A stretch of 17,060 nt of DNA from Clostridiales bacterium UBA6468 (lineage in GTDB: Bacteria > Bacillota > Clostridia > Oscillospirales > Oscillospiraceae): contig DJNI01000042.1 in NCBI GenBank assembly GCA_002436765.1, positions 1 through 17,060 on the forward strand, written 5' to 3'. Position 1 is the stretch's first letter; each line of letters opens with the position of its first letter. A program made the translations under genes and the position numbers. The notes under the pieces are model-generated. The model was not told where the DNA came from. It did not search any database and saw only the letters and a program-made list of their open reading frames with translations. Shown here piece after piece: positions 7,936-13,927 of the stretch.

Positions 7936-8081
7936 CCGTCTTCGGCTGTGAGCGGATCTTTTCCCCCCGCTCTCCGGCACCGAAAACGGGAAATATTGCG
8001 CATCTGTAGGCCGGCTTACGCCGGCAACGGCTACGCAATATTTCCCGTTTTTCAAACGGAAGAGGTGGGACGAAAAGACGG
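7936..8081. repeat. Long composite inverted repeat, copy 1 of a palindromic repeat family
   Basis: This lies in the 316-bp gene-free stretch 7818-8133. The core is a perfect 18-bp inverted repeat (7983-8000 with 8034-8051), enclosing a second hairpin GCCGGC-TTAC-GCCGGC (8010-8025). Outer arms CCGTCTT (7936) and AAGACGG (8075) and the partly complementary tracts between them extend the fold to nearly 150 nt. The left part (7937-7986) matches the - strand of the palindrome at 11587-11638. Short open frames across it follow from the symmetry and are not convincing genes. It could act as a terminator or 3' end structure for the DUF6282-like gene. Confidence 0.7.
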
Positions 8082-8133
8082 CTGAGACGCGCAGACGCTT
8101 TTTGTGCGGTGCCGCTGCCCAACGTCTCCGCTT

Positions 8134-9003
8134 CTATTTCAGCACATCCGTAAGTCCCAGGAGCCGTGCGGGCGTGGTTTGGGTCATACTCCGCAGTTCT
8201 TCCGGACCGATATCGTGATCAGCCATAAATTGCAGATACTGCCGCATGGATTCCTCCCACGGCGGCGTAACGGGATTGCCGCAGTCGGTGGACAGAATCG
8301 TGCTCTGTGCTCCCAGCTTTCGGATCGCTTCCAGGTTGCGCTCTGCATTGCTGACCCACCGGCCGTTTTTCAGCGGCTGCATAAAGCAGCGCTCCAGAAT
8401 GACGCTGTAATCCGCGACCAGTTCCCCCTGCCCTTCAAGGTTCATATCCACGACCCAGTACTCCGGATGGGTGATCACGATCTTCTGCACGCCAATGTTG
8501 CGGGCGCTGTCCACCACGCAGCGTATCTCCTCCGGTGAAATGTGTCCCGTGGCAAGAACCGCATCATATTTCTTTATGAGCGAAAAGATACGGCGAAGCT
8601 CCGGAAACGGTACCCCCCGATCATCCGTCATGCGGATGCCCCCGGATTTTCCGTGCTTCCGGCAGTCGTTTTCCGCGTCCACCGTTGGCAGCCAAATGAC
8701 TCTGGCGCCCATTTCGAGTGCGGTCTGTACCGCCCTGGGATTCAATCCCCCCGCTTCATAGTTCAGGACCAATCCGCCGTACATGACAAATGCATTGCTG
8801 TCAAAGACGGCTCTGCTGTAGGCGTTGCACAGCGCAGCCCGCGCCACGGTAGGGCAGTGATGCCCCTTGATCACGATCGCTCTGGCTCCGGCATGAACGG
8901 CAGCGGCCGTCAGCTCCAGATCGTTATAAGTGCGCTGACAAACATCCGGCGCTGTGTGAACATGCATATCAATGACGCCGTTCAGTGAAATCGTTTGCTT
9001 CAT
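8134..9003 (-). CDS. DUF6282-like amidohydrolase-fold metalloprotein
   Basis: 289 aa, soluble, no signal peptide. The ligand pattern suits a metal-dependent hydrolase of the amidohydrolase/PHP type: D-x-H-x-H at 12-16 (IDMHVHTAPD), a Lys/His group at 46-49 (IKGHHC), His154 (ATGHIS), His179 (ITHPEYW) and Asp240 (LSTDCGNP). This resembles the DUF6282 group, whose substrate I do not know. The ATG at 9003 was chosen over in-frame ATGs at 9015 and 9039 because GAGG sits six bases before it and because the farther starts fall in or against the terminator hairpin of the hsp20 gene. It lies downstream of hsp20 on the same strand, so expression by read-through is possible; I see no clear promoter of its own. 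Confidence 0.85.
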   Translation of the reverse strand: MKQTISLNGVIDMHVHTAPDVCQRTYNDLELTAAAVHAGARAIVIKGHHCPTVARAALCNAYSRAVFDSNAFVMYGGLVLNYEAGGLNPRAVQTALEMGARVIWLPTVDAENDCRKHGKSGGIRMTDDRGVPFPELRRIFSLIKKYDAVLATGHISPEEIRCVVDSARNIGVQKIVITHPEYWVVDMNLEGQGELVADYSVILERCFMQPLKNGRWVSNAERNLEAIRKLGAQSTILSTDCGNPVTPPWEESMRQYLQFMADHDIGPEELRSMTQTTPARLLGLTDVLK

Positions 9004-9018
9004 TTTTCGCCTCATGGG

Positions 9019-9056
9019 AAAAGCCTGTCGCCTGTTCAACGCAGGCGGCAGGCTTT
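9019..9056 (-). terminator. Stem-loop terminator after hsp20, immediately before the DUF6282-like gene
   Basis: A 15-bp stem with one wobble (9020-9034 with 9042-9056) and a 7-base loop gives TTTT on the - strand. The T-run is short, and the next gene's ATG lies only about 16 bases beyond it, so termination may be partial. Confidence 0.7.
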
Positions 9057-9065
9057 CGTGAAAAG

Positions 9066-9500
9066 TTATTCGATCGTAATGGCGGTGCTGACAGGGGACT
9101 TCTTGACATCCTCCTTGGGAACCAGCACAGTCAGTACGCCGGATTCATACTTCGCCTTGATATCCTCAGGCTTCACATCCCCCACATAGAAGCTGCGGGA
9201 GCAGGCTCCGGCATAACGCTCCTGGCGCAGGATACGACCCTTCTTGTCCTCGTCGTCCTTGTCCAGACCCTTCTCGGCGCTGATGGTCAGATAACCGTCC
9301 TTCAGGTCGAGGCTGATCTCATCCTTCTTGAAGCCGGGCAGATCAACCGCCAGGCGGTAAGCCTTTGCGTCGTCCGTCTCCCGGATATCGGTCTTCATCA
9401 GGTTTCTGGCGTTCTTACCAAACAGCGGATTGCGGCCACCGAAGAAATCGTCGCCAAAAATGTCATCAAACATGTTTTCTCCATAGATTACGGGTAGCAT
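9066..9500 (-). CDS. Hsp20/alpha-crystallin family small heat-shock protein
   Basis: ATP-independent chaperone that holds unfolding proteins, active in the cytoplasm as oligomers. The 144-aa protein has a short Phe-rich N-terminal arm (MFDDIFGDDFFGG), an alpha-crystallin domain from about 35 to 135 (YRLAVDLPGF, DEISLDLKDGYLTI, the family's ESGVLTVLVPK signature) and a C-terminal I-x-I-type anchor (ITIE). The ATG at 9500 has GGAGGAA eight bases upstream; the next in-frame upstream ATG at 9515 lies before that site. It is preceded by the hdeD-like gene on the same strand with a gap of about 90 bp containing a weak stem-loop. I found no convincing CIRCE element (the HrcA operator) upstream. Confidence 0.96.
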   Translation of the reverse strand: MLPVIYGENMFDDIFGDDFFGGRNPLFGKNARNLMKTDIRETDDAKAYRLAVDLPGFKKDEISLDLKDGYLTISAEKGLDKDDEDKKGRILRQERYAGACSRSFYVGDVKPEDIKAKYESGVLTVLVPKEDVKKSPVSTAITIE

Positions 9501-9550
9501 AATACATTCCTCCATTTTTTATTTTCTTTGGTTTTTGCTATCTATATGAA

Positions 9551-9586
9551 AAGCTTTCCTTTGCAGCGAATGCCGCAGCAAAGCAT
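9551..9586 (-). terminator. Possible weak terminator between the hdeD-like gene and hsp20
   Basis: On the - strand, TTTGC-T-GCG and CGC-T-GCAAA pair around a 5-base loop, flanked by GCTTT and AAAGC and followed by TTTTC. There is a mismatch within the stem and the T-run is short, so partial read-through into hsp20 is plausible. Confidence 0.4.
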
Positions 9587-9589
9587 TGC

Positions 9590-10120
9590 TTACCTGACCC
9601 GCGGAATACAGGCGTAGACGATGGCGCTGACGCCCTCCAGCAGGAACACAAGGCCAACCGTAAGGCCGATCGCCGCAACGCTGACCCACGGATCCATCAT
9701 GCAGATGAAACCGGCAACCATCAGCAGGATCCCGATGGTCAATACCCAGCCCCATCCGCGAACACCCATCGCCCGCAGGTCAAAAGCACTGACAAACCGG
9801 GAAATGCCGGAGAACAGAAGCCACAGGGCAAACAGGAACGGAAGCGACAGCATCGTGAACCACTGGTTGAACAGCAGGAACAGCGACAGGATCACGGTCA
9901 GCACGCCGTCCAGGAGCAGCCAGCCGGAGCCGATCAGCAGACCGGCCGTCGAAGCGAATACAATGATCTCGATCACGCCGGAAACCAGCATGAACACACC
10001 CAGCAGCAGGCCGGCGGTCATCGCCGCAACATCCTGATTGCACAGGCAATAGACACCTGCCACGATCAGCAGCACACCTGAAATAATGTTCAGAACTCGC
10101 ATGGACTTGGAAACTTGCAT
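9590..10120 (-). CDS. HdeD/DUF308-family integral membrane protein
   Basis: 176 aa, made almost entirely of hydrophobic helices: six membrane spans arranged as three similar hairpins, with typical DUF308 phrases such as GVLLIVAGVYCL, LLLGVFMLVSGVIEII and LLLDGVLTVILSLFLLF. HdeD of E. coli is linked to acid-stress protection, but for most homologues the biochemical role is not known, so only a membrane stress role can be proposed. The ATG at 10120 is supported by AAAGGGG about nine bases upstream and by a promoter with correct spacing. Hsp20 follows downstream on the same strand, which fits a stress group. It is divergent from the PucR-type regulator gene, which makes it a candidate target. 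Confidence 0.88.
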   Translation of the reverse strand: MQVSKSMRVLNIISGVLLIVAGVYCLCNQDVAAMTAGLLLGVFMLVSGVIEIIVFASTAGLLIGSGWLLLDGVLTVILSLFLLFNQWFTMLSLPFLFALWLLFSGISRFVSAFDLRAMGVRGWGWVLTIGILLMVAGFICMMDPWVSVAAIGLTVGLVFLLEGVSAIVYACIPRVR

Positions 10121-10152
10121 TGTCTTTGACCCCTTTCATTACTCGCTCTTGG

Positions 10153-10163
10153 ATTGTGACAAT
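10153..10163. promoter_or_regulatory. Small perfect palindrome near the hdeD-like gene start site
   Basis: ATTGT-G-ACAAT, just downstream of the -10 of the leftward promoter, in the position of a possible operator. Short enough to be chance. Confidence 0.3.
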
Positions 10164-10192
10164 ACTATAACGCTTTTCTCTTGAAACAGCAA
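10164..10192 (-). promoter_or_regulatory. Promoter of the hdeD-like gene
   Basis: On the - strand: -35 TTGCTG (10187-10192), 17-bp spacer, -10 TATAGT (10164-10169). The -35 directly abuts the -35 of the divergent regulator promoter. Confidence 0.6.
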
Positions 10193-10209
10193 TCATCTTG
10201 CGGTATAAT
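10181..10209 (+). promoter_or_regulatory. Promoter of the PucR-type regulator
   Basis: -35 TTGAAA (10181-10186), 17-bp spacer, -10 TATAAT (10204-10209). A strong consensus match, about 50 bases before the chosen start codon. Confidence 0.8.
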
Positions 10210-10223
10210 AAAAAGAAAAAGGG

Positions 10224-10240
10224 TTGTGCTTTCCGCACAA
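10224..10240. promoter_or_regulatory. Candidate operator in the regulator leader
   Basis: Perfect inverted repeat TTGTGC-TTTCC-GCACAA between the -10 box and the ribosome binding site. Its location would suit autorepression; no protein is shown to bind. Confidence 0.45.
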
Positions 10241-10258
10241 GTGAAAGGAATGACGACG

Positions 10259-11491
10259 ATGGGGGATACAGATCGAAAGCGGTATAGTGCCGATGTGCTT
10301 TTGTCCGAGTTCTTTGCGCAGGATGATTTAAGGGCTTTGGCCGCCGATACCGGTGCGCTGCTGGAATGCCCGATTCTGGTACTGGATGACACGTTTCATG
10401 TCACGGCGCATCACCGGCCGCTTGGATTCCATGATCCGCTTTTTCAGGATGCAATTCGGCAGGGGCAGATCACCTATGAAGCCGGAGCGATCATCGCCCA
10501 AAGTGCTGCGTTGACTGCCGGAAGGGCAGACTATGTGAAGATGGAGGGCAGCGATTACCACCGTCGCTTTGCACCGCTCATCAGTTCCGGCGTGCGGCTT
10601 GGTTATCTTATCTGTGTAGATACGGATGGGCATTTGCAGGATATTCCAACGGAAATATGGACCACGGTTGAGCAGGTTCTGGCGAAGCAGGCATTTATCG
10701 AAGCCAGCAGACACGATAAGCCCTTTGAAACGGCGGAAGAAATTTTAATGCACCTTTTAGACGGAGGATTTTCCTCTGCGCCGTATTTTCATCTACAGGC
10801 ATCCGGAACTTATCTTGCGGATTTCCGACCCACCGGCTTTGCGCTGATCAATCTGACCGCCTATCGCAATGAATATCTGGGAAAGCGGCATTTGCAGGAT
10901 GAAATCAGGGCGAGATTCCCCCAGTCCCATTCTCTTCTTTACCGGGGAGACGTGTTTCTGTTTCTGCATGGGATGCGGGATTTCGACGGCTTTTCAGCGT
11001 TGGCGGAGGAGTTTCAGCTAAAAGTGGTCATGTCGGACGGATTATGCGACCTGTTTGCGCTTCCGGCTCTCTACCGCACAGCCCATGAAGCGCTGGAGCT
11101 GATGATGGATCCCCGCTTTCACAGCGGAAGCGTCTGTACGGTAGCACAGCTCCGCACGCCGCTTTTGCTGAAAAGCATAGAGGGGCGCAGTGACCTGATC
11201 GCAAAAGAAATTCAGGTGCTGGCTGCACATGACAAGGAAAAAGGCACCCAGTATTGCGAGACGCTTTATCACTATCTGACCTGCTGCCGTTCATTGGTAA
11301 AGACCTGCGACGCCCTTTTTACCCATCGCAATACGGTGCTTTACCGTATTCGCAGGATGCAGGATGATTTCCGCATTCCACTGGACGATCCGGCTGTACA
11401 TGCCGATCTGCTGCTCGGCGTGTCGCTGCTCCTCTTTGAAGAAAAGGGCCCCGATTTCTTCCTGAGTGCTGTAAATAAAACGACTTCTTAG
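10259..11491 (+). CDS. PucR/CdaR-type transcriptional regulator
   Basis: 410 aa cytoplasmic regulator. The C-terminal end has the PucR-type helix-turn-helix (about 355-400), recognised by LFTHRNTVLYRIRRMQ and the following PAVHADLLLGVSLLLFEE; the segment before it (HYLTCCRSLVKTCDALF) fits the same family. The N-terminal half has no HTH and probably carries a GAF-like or other ligand-sensing region (CPILVLDDTFHVTAHH... RLGYLICVD is reminiscent of GAF). PucR-type proteins often control use of purines, amino acids or sugar acids; the target here is unknown. The ATG at 10259 was preferred because AAAGGA lies nine bases upstream; the ATG at 10250 is too close to it, and the TTG at 10181 lies inside the -35 box. 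It is a single-gene unit facing the GH3 operon. Confidence 0.9.
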   Translation: MGDTDRKRYSADVLLSEFFAQDDLRALAADTGALLECPILVLDDTFHVTAHHRPLGFHDPLFQDAIRQGQITYEAGAIIAQSAALTAGRADYVKMEGSDYHRRFAPLISSGVRLGYLICVDTDGHLQDIPTEIWTTVEQVLAKQAFIEASRHDKPFETAEEILMHLLDGGFSSAPYFHLQASGTYLADFRPTGFALINLTAYRNEYLGKRHLQDEIRARFPQSHSLLYRGDVFLFLHGMRDFDGFSALAEEFQLKVVMSDGLCDLFALPALYRTAHEALELMMDPRFHSGSVCTVAQLRTPLLLKSIEGRSDLIAKEIQVLAAHDKEKGTQYCETLYHYLTCCRSLVKTCDALFTHRNTVLYRIRRMQDDFRIPLDDPAVHADLLLGVSLLLFEEKGPDFFLSAVNKTTS

Positions 11492-11501
11492 GGCGTATCC
11501 G

Positions 11502-11533
11502 AAAAAAGAACAGCCGACTTCCGTCGGCTGTTC
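11502..11533 (-). terminator. Terminator for the leftward GH3 operon
   Basis: An 11-bp perfect stem, GAACAGCCGAC with GTCGGCTGTTC, around a 4-base loop (11508-11533). On the - strand it is followed by TTTTTT (11502-11507). It lies just after the convergent regulator gene and could also stop that transcript weakly. Confidence 0.85.
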
Positions 11534-11546
11534 CTGCGTATACTGT

Positions 11547-11655
11547 GGAACCTCTGATTAAATCGGCAAGAGCTGTGAGCGAGAGATTTTTCGGTACCGA
11601 AGAGTGGGCGGAAAATCTCTCGCTCACAGCCCCAGACGATTGATTCAGAGGTTCC
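11547..11655. repeat. 109-bp palindromic element, copy 2 of the repeat family
   Basis: Outer arms of 11 bp (GGAACCTCTGA at 11547, TCAGAGGTTCC at 11645), then an AATCG/CGATT pair, then perfect 19-bp inner arms (11572-11590 with 11612-11630). The loop contains the palindrome TCGGTACCGA. This is far longer than a terminator hairpin and looks like a MITE- or REP-like mobile palindrome. It sits in the 3' untranslated part of the GH3 operon, before the terminator. There is no transposase here and I could not find a clear target-site duplication. Confidence 0.8.
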
Positions 11656-11686
11656 CTCTATATCTTCCCCTCGTCCTGCCGGATGC

Positions 11687-13216
11687 TTATGACAGCTTCA
11701 CAGGGCAGACGCCTGTGGCCTTGCCGCCGCGGAAGATATCCTCCAGCGCCCGGAGGGCGGGGACGGAATAATCGTAGGCGGCCAGCTTCCAGACGGTTCC
11801 GGGGAGATGGGACAGATCGTAGGGGTTGCGCAGCGCGGCCACGGCCATGGGTTTCCCCGTCGCCGCCAGAGCTTCCGCCAGAGCGAGCTGTCCCCGGAAC
11901 AAATGACCGTTGCAGGTACCCAGGATGATTTTTCCGCAGCTTTCCGCCTGCCGCAGTACCGCACGGATTTCCTCTTCATCCGGGTCTTTTCCGGTGACGA
12001 AGCTCTTAGCCCCAAAAGCGGTTGCCATGTACTCGGGGAAGGTCACGGCGTTTCCCTCCGCATTGCCTGCACCGGAGGCACGGTAGTCGGCGCAGCCGCA
12101 GAAGAAGGTGTTTTCATCCGCACGGAAGGGCGTTCCGGAAATCCGGCTGATCGCCTGACGCGCCATATTTTCCGCAGCGCGGCGGTCTGACCCCCGGTTG
12201 CACAGGTCTGGCTCTGCCTGAGTCGCAAGCATTTTCTTATAGCGAAGGATTTTCTCCACGGAGGCGCGAATCTCCTCCGTGTCGAACTCTCCCCGCTCCG
12301 CCGCCTCATTGACGGCCTTTGCGGCGGCCAGCTCCAGGTCAAAGTCGCTGGATATCTCCGCAAGATCCACACCTGCCTTAACGGACGCGACCACACCCTC
12401 CGGCGTTCCGTAATAATCCCGGATGGCGCCCATTTCCATGCAGTCCGTGAGGATCAGCCCCCGGAAGCCCAGCTTCTGCTTCAGAAGCCCGGTGACCATC
12501 CGCCGGGACATGGTGCAGGGAACCTGCTCCGGTTCCATATTCGGGAACAGCACATGGCTCAACATAATGGCCGGCACCCCGGCTTCGATGGCGCGGCGGA
12601 AGGGGATCAGCTCCAGCTTTTCCAGCTCCTCCTCCGTTTTGTCCACCCGGGGAAGCCCCAGATGGCTGTCCACCGCCGTGTCGCCGTGGCCCGGAAAATG
12701 CTTGGCGCAGCACAGCACCCCGCTCCCTGCATAGGGCGCAATGGCGGCGCAGCCCAGGGACGCCACGCGCTCCGCCTCATCGCCGAAGCTGCGCACGCCG
12801 ATCACCGGATTGGCAGGATTGCTGTTGACATCCAGTACCGGCGCCATGTTGAAGTTAGCCCCCAGTCCCCGCAGCTGCCGGATGGTGATCTCCGACGCCA
12901 GGCGGACGTTTTCCGGGTCTGCGGTGGCCGCCAGCGCCATGGCGCCGGGGACGTTTACGGCATCCTGGGGCAGCCGTGTCACCATGCCGCCCTCCTGGTC
13001 GATGATGATAAAGGCAGGATAGCCTGTCTCTTCCCGAACCAGCGATTGAATCTCGGCGCAGAGCGTGCGGAGCTGCTCCGCGCTTTCCACGTTGCGCAGG
13101 AACAGGATCACATTGCCGATCTTGTATTCCCGGAGCAGATTCTTAAATTCCTCGGACAGCGTTTTCCCGTGAAAGCCGAACACCAGCTTCTGCCCCAGCA
13201 TTTGTCTCATTTCCAT
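11687..13216 (-). CDS. GH3 beta-N-acetylhexosaminidase, NagZ type with C-terminal domain
   Basis: Predicted to release N-acetylglucosamine-type sugars from non-reducing ends of glycans or muropeptides. The TIM-barrel (about 1-330) has IIDQEGG (71-77) in the substrate pocket, the NagZ signature KHFPGHGDTAVDSHLGLP (172-189) with the His/Asp dyad around Asp183/His185 that replaces the usual GH3 acid, and the nucleophile Asp258 in LTDCMEMGAI. The remaining 180 residues form a second alpha/beta domain, as in Bacillus-type two-domain NagZ (E. coli NagZ is only about 340 aa). There is no signal peptide, so it acts in the cytoplasm, on imported material. It lies five bases after the PIG-L gene and ends an apparent three-gene unit. 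Some NagZ-like enzymes are phosphorylases, which the sequence alone does not exclude. GGAGG lies about 13 bases before the ATG. Confidence 0.93.
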   Translation of the reverse strand: MEMRQMLGQKLVFGFHGKTLSEEFKNLLREYKIGNVILFLRNVESAEQLRTLCAEIQSLVREETGYPAFIIIDQEGGMVTRLPQDAVNVPGAMALAATADPENVRLASEITIRQLRGLGANFNMAPVLDVNSNPANPVIGVRSFGDEAERVASLGCAAIAPYAGSGVLCCAKHFPGHGDTAVDSHLGLPRVDKTEEELEKLELIPFRRAIEAGVPAIMLSHVLFPNMEPEQVPCTMSRRMVTGLLKQKLGFRGLILTDCMEMGAIRDYYGTPEGVVASVKAGVDLAEISSDFDLELAAAKAVNEAAERGEFDTEEIRASVEKILRYKKMLATQAEPDLCNRGSDRRAAENMARQAISRISGTPFRADENTFFCGCADYRASGAGNAEGNAVTFPEYMATAFGAKSFVTGKDPDEEEIRAVLRQAESCGKIILGTCNGHLFRGQLALAEALAATGKPMAVAALRNPYDLSHLPGTVWKLAAYDYSVPALRALEDIFRGGKATGVCPVKLS

Positions 13217-13221
13217 GTTTT

Positions 13222-13923
13222 TCAGGTTTCCTCCAATGTCTGTACCAGCTTATACTGCTCTTTTGGAATCATGAAGCACTCACAGTAGCCCTTCCGTCCC
13301 TGAATGCCCCGCAGGCGCTTTAAGTGGGAGTAGTATTCCTTGTAGGGAAAGCTGGTGGAGTGTACCGCAAACCAGTGGTGGTCGATGGCCTTTTCCCACA
13401 GGGTATATCCGTCGCTCACGTCCATGTAGACGTAGGGTTCAAAGCCGGGGGCGTCCTCCCAGTTTTCGGCGAAGTAGAGCTTTCCGGCAAAGTGCTTCGG
13501 CAGCTCCCGCCGGAAGCCCTCAATGGCGGCATAGAACCAGGCGTCCGCCACGATTTTATGGCAGACAATATGATCCTTGTGCATACTGTTTTCGTGGTGG
13601 GTGACGATGATATCGGGCTTGACCTTACGGATGACGTCGCAGACGGCAAAGCGAACCTCGTCATTGTCCGGCAGAAGGCCGTCCTCGTAATCCAGGACGT
13701 AGGCTTCGCCGCCCAGTTCCTTGGCAAAGGCCTCCGCTTCCGCGATTTTTCCCCGGCGGTATTCGGCAATATCCGCTCCGGCGGGAGCGCCCTTTTCCCC
13801 GGCGGTCAGCGCCAGGGTCACGGCCTTGCCGCCGTGAACGGCGCAGGTCGCCAGCAGCGCCCCGGCGGTCAGCTCGGCGTCCCCGATATGGGCGCCGATG
13901 GCAAGCACGGTTTGTGTCTTCAT
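13222..13923 (-). CDS. PIG-L family de-N-acetylase with altered catalytic motif
   Basis: 233 aa, cytoplasmic, PIG-L/LmbE Rossmann-like fold. Family members remove N-acetyl groups from GlcNAc-type sugars (MshB, PIG-L, BshB). The two metal-binding motifs are present: AHIGDAEL (11-18) and HHENSMHKDH (109-118). In the first motif the consensus is AHPDDxE; here His12 and the metal-binding Asp15 are kept, but the preceding Asp, the general base in MshB, is Gly14. The second motif's terminal His118 is in place. So zinc binding looks possible while the classical mechanism is doubtful; another residue may act as base, or it may be a divergent subfamily. It is flanked four bases after a GNAT gene and five bases before a GH3 hexosaminidase, implying an N-acetylated sugar substrate. 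AAGGAG is 10 bases before the ATG. Confidence 0.9.
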   Translation of the reverse strand: MKTQTVLAIGAHIGDAELTAGALLATCAVHGGKAVTLALTAGEKGAPAGADIAEYRRGKIAEAEAFAKELGGEAYVLDYEDGLLPDNDEVRFAVCDVIRKVKPDIIVTHHENSMHKDHIVCHKIVADAWFYAAIEGFRRELPKHFAGKLYFAENWEDAPGFEPYVYMDVSDGYTLWEKAIDHHWFAVHSTSFPYKEYYSHLKRLRGIQGRKGYCECFMIPKEQYKLVQTLEET

Positions 13924-13927
13924 AGTC

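Noticed and set aside
7918..8100. CRISPR or tandem repeat array
   Set aside because: The repeats are inverted, not direct, and there are no regularly spaced units anywhere in the window.
7816..8122. Small open frames of 67-89 aa in the gene-free stretch before the transporter
   Set aside because: They run through the inverted repeat, share mirrored peptide pieces on both strands because of the palindrome, and lack ribosome binding sites.
9501..9589. CIRCE (HrcA) operator upstream of hsp20
   Set aside because: No TTAGCACTC-N9-GAGTGCTAA-like inverted repeat is present; only a weak stem-loop is seen.
10181..10258. Longer start for the PucR-type regulator at TTG 10181
   Set aside because: The TTG is the -35 box itself and the extension covers the promoter; the ATG at 10259 has a well-spaced ribosome site.
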